Shown here: piece after piece, positions 1 through 5,671 of the stretch
How the letters are laid out: every line of letters begins with the position of its first letter
How positions within the stretch are numbered: position 1 is the stretch's first letter
Assembly (NCBI GenBank): GCA_003602665.1
Contig: QQSG01000070.1
Location: 709 to 7,056, forward strand
Length of the DNA stretch: 6,348 nt
Source of the DNA: Candidatus Poseidoniales archaeon
Lineage (GTDB): Archaea > Thermoplasmatota > Poseidoniia > Poseidoniales > Poseidoniaceae
Direction: 5' to 3'
The notes under the pieces: generated by a model
What the model was told of the DNA's origin: nothing
Database searches by the model: none
What the model saw: the letters and a program-made list of their open reading frames with translations, nothing else
Position numbers and translations under genes: made by a program

Positions 1-92
1 TAACATCCTGCAACATGACCTAGATGCAGTGGTCCATTCGCATAGGGCCATGCCACGCAAATTAACACGTGGTCTCCATCGCTCATGGACAT
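1..92 (-). CDS. metG: Methionyl-tRNA synthetase, N-terminal fragment (runs off left edge)
   Basis: This is the start of a class I methionyl-tRNA synthetase, the cytoplasmic enzyme that charges tRNA-Met. Only 30 codons and two bases are present. The reading is MSMSDGDHVLICVAW followed by PYANGPLHLGHVAGC, in which the PYANGPLHLGH stretch is the family's N-terminal active-site signature and HLGH is the HIGH-type ATP-binding motif. Two ATG codons in frame, at 92-90 and 86-84, could both be the start; a TGA lies four codons upstream of the first, so the gene cannot begin much earlier. No good Shine-Dalgarno sequence precedes either, and the leader is probably short. The gene is transcribed divergently from the CNNM/CBS gene. 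The KMSKS motif, anticodon-binding domain and any C-terminal domain lie outside the window, so completeness cannot be judged. Confidence 0.9.
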   Translation of the reverse strand, partial: MSMSDGDHVLICVAWPYANGPLHLGHVAGC

Positions 93-205
93 TCCAACAA
101 ATCAACCATTTTCAACTCGACCCTCAATGATAATAAACAAACGTCATTTTGAATAACTTTGTCCTCTTAGGACTGTTATCCTGCGGAAAGGAGAACTCGT
201 TCATC
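93..205. promoter_or_regulatory. Divergent intergenic promoter region (metG / CNNM-CBS gene)
   Basis: These 113 bases separate two divergent genes and must hold both promoters if neither is read from further away. The AT-rich core AATGATAATAAACAAAC at 126-142 is the best candidate for a TATA-like element. Read on the minus strand (GTTTATTATC) it sits about 40 bases before the metG start, allowing a leader of about 15-20 nt; on the plus strand it leaves a longer leader that reaches the GGAAAGGAG at 184-192. The promoter assignment is inference from position and composition. Confidence 0.35.
184..192 (+). promoter_or_regulatory. Candidate ribosome binding site of the CNNM/CBS gene
   Basis: GGAAAGGAG lies 13 nt before the ATG at 206 and inside the longer TTG-initiated reading frame. 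It supports the shorter start. The spacing is longer than the 4 nt seen for the minus-strand genes here, so this is suggestive only. Confidence 0.4.
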
Positions 206-1243
206 ATGGGCATTGAATTACTGATATTCTATACAATTTTGGCTATTGGAGTCTCATTTCTATGCTCTATTCTTGAGGCAGTCGTCTTATCAGTCCCCAA
301 TACTCAGGTTGCTGTTTGGCAAAAAGAATCAGATAAACGAGGACCTATTTGGTCCAAGTTGAAGGCGGATGATGCAGTAAAACCCCTCACTGCTATCCTA
401 ACACTGAATACCATAGCACATACTATGGGTGCTGCCGGTGTTGGTTCGCAGGTTCAGGAGGTATACGGTAATGAATATTTGACGATAGCATCGATATTGC
501 TAACACTTGCTGTGCTGTTCCTTTCAGAAATAATTCCTAAGACCCTAGGAACGGCGTACTGGCGCCAATTATCATTGCTCACTGGAAGAAGTTTGCTTGT
601 AATTACATCATTGCTCGTTTTTATCGTAGCTCCTATCCAATGGATGAAGAAGATCCTTCCAAGTGCAGACGGGCAATTGGTTACAAGAGACGATTTAGCA
701 GCATTAGCAGACCTTGGTGAGGAAGAAGGAGCACTCATGGAGGATGAAGAAACTGTCATACTCAACTTATTGAGATTAAGAGAAATACCGATTACTGAAG
801 TAATGACTCCTCGTGTCGTCGTTTCAGCACTTCACAAGGATAAATCCATACGCGAAGTGCTAGATGAAAACCCAGTTCTTCGATTTTCGCGTATACCTGT
901 CTATGATGAATCCATTGATGATGTTCAAGGCCTAGTTATCCGATCCGAACTCCTTGTTGCTGCAAGCCGTGATGAGTGGGATAGGCTTGTCGAAGAATTC
1001 TTGAAACCAGTACAGTTTATTGCAATCGACCAAAGTGTTGATTCTGCTCTCGAAATGTTCCTCGGTGAACGACAACAATTTGCAGTTGTTCGTGATGAAT
1101 TCGGAGGGACTTCTGGAATCCTTACTATGGAAGATGTTCTCGAAACTCTCCTTGGAGAAGAGATTGTAGATGAGTTGGATGAAGTTGATGATATGAGAGA
1201 ACTGGCTCGAGAACAAGCGAGTAGTCCTTCAGAAGATGAGTGA
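206..1243 (+). CDS. CNNM/DUF21-CBS membrane protein (CorC/HlyC-CNNM family), short form
   Basis: This is a probable divalent-cation (Mg2+) transport or homeostasis protein of the cytoplasmic membrane. From the ATG at 206 it has 345 residues. Residues 1-150 form the CNNM (DUF21) domain: hydrophobic segments near 3-29, 60-80, 92-112 and 128-146, with the hallmark LSEIIPKTLG at 106-115. A linker rich in acidic residues (168-182) leads to a CBS pair: ITEVMTPRVVV at 196-206, FSRIPVYDES at 227-236, and FAVVRDEFGG at 292-301 followed by TSGILTMEDVLETLLGEE. The protein ends in an acidic tail at about 320-345 and lacks the C-terminal CorC_HlyC domain found in many relatives. An in-frame TTG at 149 would add 19 residues. 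I prefer the ATG because it follows GGAAAGGAG (184-192) and begins directly at the first membrane helix, although the spacing of about 13 nt is long. Other family members are annotated as hemolysins, which is probably misleading here. Confidence 0.88.
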   Translation: MGIELLIFYTILAIGVSFLCSILEAVVLSVPNTQVAVWQKESDKRGPIWSKLKADDAVKPLTAILTLNTIAHTMGAAGVGSQVQEVYGNEYLTIASILLTLAVLFLSEIIPKTLGTAYWRQLSLLTGRSLLVITSLLVFIVAPIQWMKKILPSADGQLVTRDDLAALADLGEEEGALMEDEETVILNLLRLREIPITEVMTPRVVVSALHKDKSIREVLDENPVLRFSRIPVYDESIDDVQGLVIRSELLVAASRDEWDRLVEEFLKPVQFIAIDQSVDSALEMFLGERQQFAVVRDEFGGTSGILTMEDVLETLLGEEIVDELDEVDDMRELAREQASSPSEDE

Positions 1244-2206
1244 TTCCTCTTTCATCCAGTTAAGAATTAACTCATCTCTACCTTCATTCGTACGTTCCTG
1301 ACTGTGTTTGAGTTTCTCTACGATATGATATGTGAAGTTAGAATCACTTGTAGAATGTACTTCGACCAAATGCTTCCAATGTTTTTGTCCAAGGGTTTTG
1401 TCATTTTGTGCCTGAACAAGGAGCGTGGGTGCGTCAGGAAGACCCCATTGTGGAGACTCCAGGAATTCAACATCACTAATTTGATATTGTAATTGATTCA
1501 TTGAATTGTAGTGACGGAGTAACCTCTTCATCATCCAAGGATGCAGAACTTTTGGAATCCGTAAAACCTCGCATGTTCTATTGTTGATCAATGAATAGGA
1601 AGTGACTGGTGATTCAAGAATAACTCCCTTAAGATGACGAGATGTTTCTAACTCATCTCTCAATCCACGTTGGGCAATGAAACCGCCCATGCTATGACCG
1701 TGTACAATGAAACCATTCTTGAGCCATCCGTTGTTTGAATAGTGTTCCATCATTTTCTCAAAATCATGACACACATGCATAGCTGCCCAGTGATCAACCG
1801 GAAGATTTCCACCATGCGCTCTCATTTCAAAGAGGAGTACATTGTAACCAGAATCAAGATAAACTTGGGAACGACCTTCCATATTCAATGCTCTTGAGTT
1901 CCATCCATGGATGAGTATGGCCAAGGGTTTGGTATCGTCTATAGGCGTTCTTAGCCAGCGAACTGGATATTCGTCATTGTAATGTTCCTCAAAAACCAAG
2001 TGGTCTGGAACTTCCGTTTCGGTCCTTTGAACGGGCAATATCAACATGAGGCCAAGTGTAAAACTTAACCAGAGATCAATGATGATAATCGGAAGAGTAA
2101 AGATCATTACAATTGTTAAATCAAGAGGAAGATACAATGTGAGACATAAAGCAAAAGCCCATACAAATAAATGGAGAAAGAAAGGCCTGAAACGCTTAAT
2201 CAACAT
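1229..2206 (-). CDS. Membrane-anchored alpha/beta hydrolase
   Basis: This is a serine hydrolase of the alpha/beta fold, 325 residues, probably tethered to the membrane; its substrate (ester, lipid or peptide) cannot be told from sequence. Two hydrophobic segments at about 9-28 and 31-58 form an N-terminal anchor. The catalytic domain follows from about residue 68. HGWNSRA at 100-106 is the oxyanion-hole loop. GHSMGG at 170-175 is the nucleophile elbow with Ser172. A cap-like insert spans about 200-256. Asp269 in LVQAQNDKTLG and His301 in KLKHSQE complete a plausible Ser-Asp-His triad, so the enzyme looks active. The ATG at 2206 is 27 bases after the stop of the RDD-like gene, so co-transcription is likely, but I see no GGTGA motif before it. 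At its 3' end it overlaps the convergent CNNM/CBS gene by 15 bases (1229-1243). Confidence 0.88.
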   Translation of the reverse strand: MLIKRFRPFFLHLFVWAFALCLTLYLPLDLTIVMIFTLPIIIIDLWLSFTLGLMLILPVQRTETEVPDHLVFEEHYNDEYPVRWLRTPIDDTKPLAILIHGWNSRALNMEGRSQVYLDSGYNVLLFEMRAHGGNLPVDHWAAMHVCHDFEKMMEHYSNNGWLKNGFIVHGHSMGGFIAQRGLRDELETSRHLKGVILESPVTSYSLINNRTCEVLRIPKVLHPWMMKRLLRHYNSMNQLQYQISDVEFLESPQWGLPDAPTLLVQAQNDKTLGQKHWKHLVEVHSTSDSNFTYHIVEKLKHSQERTNEGRDELILNWMKEESLIF

Positions 2207-2233
2207 GACTAATCAGTCGTAATATGATTAAAG

Positions 2234-3085
2234 TTAATCTTCGGATTCAGAATCAGATTTTTCTTCATCGTCCTTCTCTTCCGAAGAGACCAATTTTGCC
2301 TTTTTCTTATCTTCAACTCGTTGAGCATACTTGTCTCCAAATTGACTCATACTTTCCAATCGAGCACGGAATCCAGAGGTTTCTCCGCCTTCTGAAACAT
2401 ATCGTACGAGATAGGCTCCAAACATTAGATCGAAGAGACCTTGCCGCAAATCACTGTTTCGAGAGAATTGCCAGTTAACAATCCATAGTATCATCAGAAT
2501 AGCACCGATTGAGGTTAATACGATAGGAGTACCTCCATCTGCTAATTTACCAGCTTGTGTGAATACCATGATGAAACCAATTAGGGATGAGACACCGATA
2601 TTATTGACAAATAATCCATGAAGGAACAGAGGCTTGGATCCATCACCACGAATATATCGAGTTGAGGAGGTATATTGACCAAGATTACGTCCAGTCCATA
2701 TTGGTAATACGATTCCGTTAAAGATGAAGATTAGACCTGCACCTGCGAATAGAAGTGTCGTTGCAAAACCACCACTAGCCCCACCGGTGGTAACGGACAT
2801 GACGAGTGCGCCGATTAGAATGGAGAAATTTACAGTGAAATTTACCCACCATGAAATGACTCGATTCAAACTCGATGCTATTTCAAACTCAGAAGATAGA
2901 CCTTCAGGGCGAGCCTTTTTGACTTTAGGCTTCGATTCCTTCTTTGTTTTCTTAGCAGCCGGTGCAGCTTTCTTAGGCGCAGCCTTTGCAACCTTTGCAG
3001 CCTTAGCAACCTTTGCAGCCTTAGCGACCGGTTTGGCCTTTTTGACATCTTCATCTTTCGTTTCGACTTTATCGAGTAATCCCAT
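2234..3085 (-). CDS. RDD-like four-helix membrane protein with Lys/Ala-rich basic N-tail and acidic C-tail
   Basis: This 283-residue protein has three parts. Residues 15-60 are a lysine/alanine/proline-rich tail resembling histone H1 tails (repeats of VAKAAK, then PKKAAPAAKKTKK). Residues 70-230 are a membrane domain with about four hydrophobic segments (near 77-97, 107-130, 158-177 and 187-206). The C-terminus from 258 is charged and becomes strongly acidic (SSEEKDDEEKSDSESED). The membrane domain resembles the RDD family: Arg75 in LNRVISWW, TGRNLGQ at 131-137, a DG at 148-149, and RQGLFDLMFGAYLV with Asp219. The first aspartate of the RDD signature appears replaced, so it is a divergent member. 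RDD function is mostly unknown; some members act in ion or proton exchange. The start at 3085 follows AGTGA with a 4-nt spacer, 13 bases after the upstream stop. The basic tail might bind nucleic acid or acidic partners; that is inference. Confidence 0.8.
   Translation of the reverse strand: MGLLDKVETKDEDVKKAKPVAKAAKVAKAAKVAKAAPKKAAPAAKKTKKESKPKVKKARPEGLSSEFEIASSLNRVISWWVNFTVNFSILIGALVMSVTTGGASGGFATTLLFAGAGLIFIFNGIVLPIWTGRNLGQYTSSTRYIRGDGSKPLFLHGLFVNNIGVSSLIGFIMVFTQAGKLADGGTPIVLTSIGAILMILWIVNWQFSRNSDLRQGLFDLMFGAYLVRYVSEGGETSGFRARLESMSQFGDKYAQRVEDKKKAKLVSSEEKDDEEKSDSESED
2988..3025. repeat. 18-bp in-frame tandem repeat encoding the Lys/Ala tail
   Basis: The unit AACCTTTGCAGCCTTAGC occurs twice without a mismatch at 2990-3007 and 3008-3025, and the identity extends 2 bases to the left. 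Degenerate copies flank it on both sides (AGCCTTTGC at 2981-2989, and GACCGGTTTGGCCTT after 3025). On the coding strand each unit specifies AKAAKV-type residues. Because the period is a multiple of three, gain or loss of copies would lengthen or shorten the tail without a frameshift. Confidence 0.85.
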
Positions 3086-3089
3086 ATTA

Positions 3090-3094
3090 TCACT
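3090..3094 (-). promoter_or_regulatory. Weak ribosome binding site of the RDD-like gene
   Basis: AGTGA lies 4 nt before the ATG at 3085, in the 13-base gap after the stop of the proline-rich gene. It occupies the same position as the GGTGA motifs of three other minus-strand genes here, with one mismatch. It supports the chosen start. Confidence 0.45.
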
Positions 3095-3098
3095 TTAC

Positions 3099-4085
3099 CT
3101 ATGCGTACATTTGCGAGATTTGCTTATACAATGCAAAATCACCTGATTCTACGAATGAATTTATTGATTCATCAGGCATATTACCGAGTTGTTCATCAAT
3201 AATTTTGAAGAATTCTCCGCGACGATCATCGTCAATAGCGGCTGGGTCTGCCCCAACTTCTTTGAACAATTCGAAGCCATCCGAAGCCATGAAGGATTCA
3301 ATTGCATCTTCTGGCAATTCATCGCCTAGTAGATCATTAACGATACCAAAGAATTGCGTAAAGAGATGATCAGCATCATCCATTTCAGTTTCTTCTTCAG
3401 GCTCTACGGAAACTTCAACCGGTGCGACCTTCTTTGGTTTAGGAGTTGATGCAATGCCTTTGAGTTCTTTTCTTTCGCGCATTAACGCCTCGAGTTGAGG
3501 GACGAGTGTTTTGAGAGATGCTTTGTCTTGAGCGGCTTTTGCTGCTTCATATTGCGGTTTGAGGGAACGGAGTTCATTTTCCACTTCAGAAAGACGGTCA
3601 GGTTCTTCTTCATCAAGTAATTCAACAACAGGTTCAGAGCGAATCTCGTTTAAGGCCTCTTCACGTTCTTTTTTCCTCAAAACGATGATATCTCTGTCTA
3701 AGGAGTGGCCGAATCTGTCTGAATAACGGTCAAGGAGAGAACCTGCTTCTCCAGATCCAAGTCTGTCGATAGCACCATAAATTTGTGGAAGAGGTTTTGC
3801 AGAGCGTTTTGCCCACAGGTCCCCGTATTCGTTCGTATCTTTGCTTGGTGTTTCGAGTGGTGGGGCTGGCTGAGGGACAGAAGGCGCAATTGCTGGGGCT
3901 TCTGGAAGTGGTTGAGGGACCGGAACAGGCGCAATTGGTAATTCGACTTGTGGTGTCGGCAATGGAGGCAAGGGCGCCCCTGGAAGAGGCTGTTCGCCTG
4001 CGAGTGGTGGTAGGGGCATTCCGGGCATTGGAGGCAATGGTGTGGCAGGAACATTTTGCGATTTGTTCTTTTTCTTACGGCGCAT
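3099..4085 (-). CDS. Proline-rich, coiled-coil protein with a duplicated C-terminal module; function unknown
   Basis: I do not recognise a named family. From the ATG at 4085 the protein has 328 residues. It opens with a basic patch (MRRKKKNK), then a proline-rich stretch with 28 prolines between residues 13 and 80. Residues 130-215 are charged and helical, probably a coiled coil (RKKEREEALNE, LSEVENELRSLKP, LEALMRERKEL). An acidic linker spans about 225-240. The C-terminus holds two copies of one module, about 47 residues apart: 245-278 (FFGIVNDLLGDELPEDAI, then ESF, DGFELFKEVG) and 292-324 (FFKIIDEQLGNMPDESI, then NSF, DFALYKQIS). No membrane segment or signal peptide is visible. A TTG in the same frame at 4166 would add 27 residues, but the ATG has a strong GAGGTGA site 4 nt upstream measured from GGTGA, so I reject the longer form. 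The layout suggests a scaffold or adaptor; it probably shares a transcript with the RDD-like gene 13 bases downstream. Confidence 0.75.
   Translation of the reverse strand: MRRKKKNKSQNVPATPLPPMPGMPLPPLAGEQPLPGAPLPPLPTPQVELPIAPVPVPQPLPEAPAIAPSVPQPAPPLETPSKDTNEYGDLWAKRSAKPLPQIYGAIDRLGSGEAGSLLDRYSDRFGHSLDRDIIVLRKKEREEALNEIRSEPVVELLDEEEPDRLSEVENELRSLKPQYEAAKAAQDKASLKTLVPQLEALMRERKELKGIASTPKPKKVAPVEVSVEPEEETEMDDADHLFTQFFGIVNDLLGDELPEDAIESFMASDGFELFKEVGADPAAIDDDRRGEFFKIIDEQLGNMPDESINSFVESGDFALYKQISQMYA
3114..3353 (-). repeat. Two divergent copies of a ~33-residue protein module
   Basis: The last 84 residues of the proline-rich protein contain the pattern FF-x-I-(V/I)-(N/D)-x3-G-x4-(P)-(E/D)-x-(A/S)-I-x-S-F-x3-(D/S)-x-F-x-L-(F/Y)-K twice. 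Copy 1 is encoded by 3353-3252 and copy 2 by 3212-3114. Shared positions include FF, the LG followed by a P-E/D-x2-I turn, SF, and DF-x-L-(F/Y)-K. The DNA copies are clearly diverged, so the duplication is old. Confidence 0.65.
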
Positions 4086-4088
4086 CGG

Positions 4089-4096
4089 CTCACCTC
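4089..4096 (-). promoter_or_regulatory. Strong ribosome binding site of the proline-rich protein gene
   Basis: GAGGTGAG, read on the minus strand, matches the anti-Shine-Dalgarno target GGAGGTGATC over seven bases. Its GGTGA core is 4 nt before the ATG at 4085. It decides the start against the in-frame TTG at 4166. Confidence 0.8.
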
Positions 4097-4151
4097 TAAA
4101 TGTATTGGAGATGATACTGCCCTTGAACCTTCCCACAAATAGCATATGAGA

Positions 4152-4176
4152 AATCATTGATTTCAATGAAATGATT
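4152..4176. other. Palindromic stem-loop at the priS 3' end
   Basis: This AT-rich segment contains two alternative hairpins: AATCATT/AATGATT (7-bp stem, 11-nt loop), and the nested TCATTG-ATTT-CAATGA (6-bp stem, 4-nt loop). It begins at the priS stop codon (TAA at 4177-4175) and fills part of the 89-base gap before the next gene. It could be a transcript 3'-end or processing signal, or an operator for the proline-rich gene. No long U-run follows it, which argues against a classical archaeal terminator. Confidence 0.35.
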
Positions 4177-5374
4177 AGATTAGAGAACCCCAGCCCTTGA
4201 GACAGAGAAATGTAGCCGCGGATTCGGAAACGTCGAGCACATCTCCTTGATTGACTTCATGCGATTGATCACCAAAACGAACAATTGCGTCTTCAACTGT
4301 AATTTCAATTTTAAGATTTTTATCCATTCCAAAAATGAAGGCCTCATTTAATGCGTCAAAAGGATTTGATCGATCTGGATCTAAACGTTCTAACTCAAAT
4401 TCGGTCACTCGCATACCAGTTTTTCCGTGGAGTGATGTAGGCCATCTAATTTGTCTACGGACATCAATCGTTACGACTTCATCCGTTTCACCTGCTGCTC
4501 CGAGTACGATTGATGCATCGGATTTAACCAAATCCAAGAACAATCCCTGTGATTTTCCAAGCGCTGCAAATTTTCCATCGAGGACACGTTGTAATCGATC
4601 CTCATGTACAAAGAGATCTGCTAACTTCTGAATTGAGCCAATTCCACGTCCAGGTTTACCCTCTCTGCGTAATTGCTCCTTTAGTTCAAGATGTAGCGTT
4701 TTGAGTGTCGCCTTTGAATCTTCAGCATTGGTTGCGATGTCTCTCAATTTCTCGATCAACGTAGGAATTTGACTTCGAATTCGCTTAGACCATCCTTTGG
4801 AGGTGGCGTCATTATATTGAGCCAAACCACCTGAAACATCCACCCCTTCACCTCGAATATGAGATACAAGTTCTCTTCTTGCTTCCGAATCCAAGTGAAA
4901 GAGAGATGGGTCTCGATAATGGAGGTGGAATCCCCTGTGCCCTGAGAATGTCACTTGTAAAAATTCTTTTTTGAATCCGAATTCAGGTTCCAGGAAATCA
5001 TTCCATAGGGCATGAGCTTGATCTCGGATGACATCAAGCATTCCAGGAAAATCTCTATCGGTAACACCAGGTAAATGGTCACCATCCAAATCAAAAATCA
5101 AATCGGCACCTTGCCACTCTTTAGCATCCATCTTCATTTCATAGGGTTTGTTCCAATACGCTGTAGAATAGAAACAAGAGTGCATTGCTCTTTCGGAAAG
5201 AAATTGTCTTAATTCAGATTCGCCTCTGAACGCTCGATGTCTTAGAGGTGGAGAACCTCCAAAGGGGATAAACATCCACTCTCGCATCGACATACGTGGT
5301 GGACGCCAAAATTGAGATGACTGATAATATCGGCCAAAGCGATGCGCAAAACGTGCCCACCCTTGAGATGCCAT
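4175..5374 (-). CDS. priS: DNA primase small (catalytic) subunit PriS
   Basis: PriS is the catalytic subunit of the archaeal/eukaryotic-type primase; with PriL it makes the primers for DNA replication. The 399-residue protein carries the family marks in order: REW at 31-33 and LRHRAF at 44-49 in the N-terminal region; HSCFYSTAYW at 65-74; motif I DLIFDLDGDH at 91-100 with metal-binding Asp95 and Asp97; motif II VTFSGHRGFHLHYRD at 141-155; and the third acidic residue Asp304 in VTIDVRRQIR, followed by WPTSLHGKTGM at 311-321, the nucleotide-binding loop. All three catalytic aspartates are present, so it should be active. The cysteine-rich zinc knuckle that follows motif I in many archaeal and eukaryotic small subunits is absent; the whole protein has only Cys67 and Cys391. 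The ATG at 5374 fits the usual N-terminus; no clear ribosome binding site precedes it, so it may be leaderless or translationally coupled (39-base gap). An internal ATG at residue 28 is a less likely start. PriL is not in the window. Confidence 0.95.
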   Translation of the reverse strand: MASQGWARFAHRFGRYYQSSQFWRPPRMSMREWMFIPFGGSPPLRHRAFRGESELRQFLSERAMHSCFYSTAYWNKPYEMKMDAKEWQGADLIFDLDGDHLPGVTDRDFPGMLDVIRDQAHALWNDFLEPEFGFKKEFLQVTFSGHRGFHLHYRDPSLFHLDSEARRELVSHIRGEGVDVSGGLAQYNDATSKGWSKRIRSQIPTLIEKLRDIATNAEDSKATLKTLHLELKEQLRREGKPGRGIGSIQKLADLFVHEDRLQRVLDGKFAALGKSQGLFLDLVKSDASIVLGAAGETDEVVTIDVRRQIRWPTSLHGKTGMRVTEFELERLDPDRSNPFDALNEAFIFGMDKNLKIEITVEDAIVRFGDQSHEVNQGDVLDVSESAATFLCLKGWGSLI

Positions 5375-5413
5375 GATTCAACTAAAGGGTCACAGTTATT
5401 GAACGAGACCCAA
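5375..5413 (-). promoter_or_regulatory. Short gap before priS with a possible TATA-like element
   Basis: The 39 bases between the zinc-finger gene and priS contain TTCAATAAC centred about 25-28 bases before the priS ATG, where a TATA box for a leaderless archaeal transcript would lie. No Shine-Dalgarno sequence is evident. This fits an internal leaderless promoter, but one AT-rich element is weak evidence. Confidence 0.25.
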
Positions 5414-5620
5414 TTATTTTTTGATGTAAAATTTTTGTTCCGTAGCACTGACTTCTGTAACAGAATCAGCACCGGTCTTTTCTACATAATGTTCCCAACA
5501 ATAGTAGTGTTCATTATGGACCATTGAGGAACCAAAAGTCAAGCGAATTCCACAGTCATGGCATCGTGGCCCAATCTCTCCGTTAGGTGCTTGGGCTAAT
5601 TGTACGTGTTCGTGTGGCAT
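5414..5620 (-). CDS. Small zinc-finger (LIM/treble-clef-like) protein, 68 residues
   Basis: This small, probably cytoplasmic protein likely binds one zinc ion; I do not recognise a named family. Residues 19-45 carry RCHDCGIRLTFGSS and then HNEHYYCWEHY. Cys20, Cys23, Cys41 and His44 give a CxxC-x17-CxxH pattern as in LIM or treble-clef fingers, and His35 and His38 could also take part. The N-terminus (1-18) and the tail (46-68, ending FYIKK) show no known motif. The gene is real rather than a shadow: GGTGA stands 4 nt before its ATG, the metal-ligand spacing is orderly, and it fits without overlap between the DOHH-like gene (51-base gap) and priS (39-base gap). It might act as an adaptor for nucleic acid or protein binding; a link to PriS, which lacks its own zinc knuckle, is only speculation. 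Confidence 0.75.
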   Translation of the reverse strand: MPHEHVQLAQAPNGEIGPRCHDCGIRLTFGSSMVHNEHYYCWEHYVEKTGADSVTEVSATEQKFYIKK

Positions 5621-5624
5621 CTCC

Positions 5625-5629
5625 TCACC
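5625..5629 (-). promoter_or_regulatory. Ribosome binding site of the zinc-finger gene
   Basis: GGTGA with a 4-nt spacer (GGAG) before the ATG at 5620. It confirms that this short frame is translated from that codon. Confidence 0.7.
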
Positions 5630-5671
5630 AGTCCTTCCTATCGGCTAAGGTTCTAAAATGTCGTGATTGAT

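Noticed and set aside
1..148. The left end considered as a tRNA or non-coding segment.
   Set aside because: The minus strand encodes an unmistakable methionyl-tRNA synthetase N-terminus with the HLGH motif, and no cloverleaf was seen.
149..205. N-terminal extension of the CNNM/CBS protein from a TTG at 149.
   Set aside because: It lacks a ribosome binding site, is a rare start codon, adds residues not typical of the family, and would place GGAAAGGAG inside the coding region.
206..1243. Annotation of the CNNM/CBS protein as a hemolysin.
   Set aside because: The name comes from early bacterial family annotation; the domains point to cation transport or homeostasis.
2975..3030. Short repeats considered as a CRISPR array.
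   Set aside because: The copies are 18 bp, directly abutting without spacers, and fully explained as coding repeats of the basic tail.
2878..3093. 71-residue Arg/Leu-rich frame overlapping the RDD-like gene start.
   Set aside because: It is the shifted reading of the Lys/Ala codon repeat, which yields Arg/Leu; it has no independent support.
2724..3146. 140-residue plus-strand frame opposite the RDD-like gene.
   Set aside because: Its Ala/Phe repeats are the antisense reading of the Lys/Ala tail; it has no start signal and overlaps a well-supported gene.
3698..4138. 146-residue minus-strand frame across the proline-rich gene.
   Set aside because: It is a shifted-frame shadow of the proline-rich repeat region, rich in His, Gln and Arg from CCA/CAG-type codons, with no start signal.
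3099..4166. Longer reading of the proline-rich protein from a TTG at 4166.
   Set aside because: The TTG has no ribosome binding site and lies within the palindrome after priS, while the ATG at 4085 has a strong GAGGTGA at proper spacing.
5242..5472. 76-residue frame spanning the zinc-finger/priS junction.
   Set aside because: It overlaps both well-supported genes in another frame and shows no motif.
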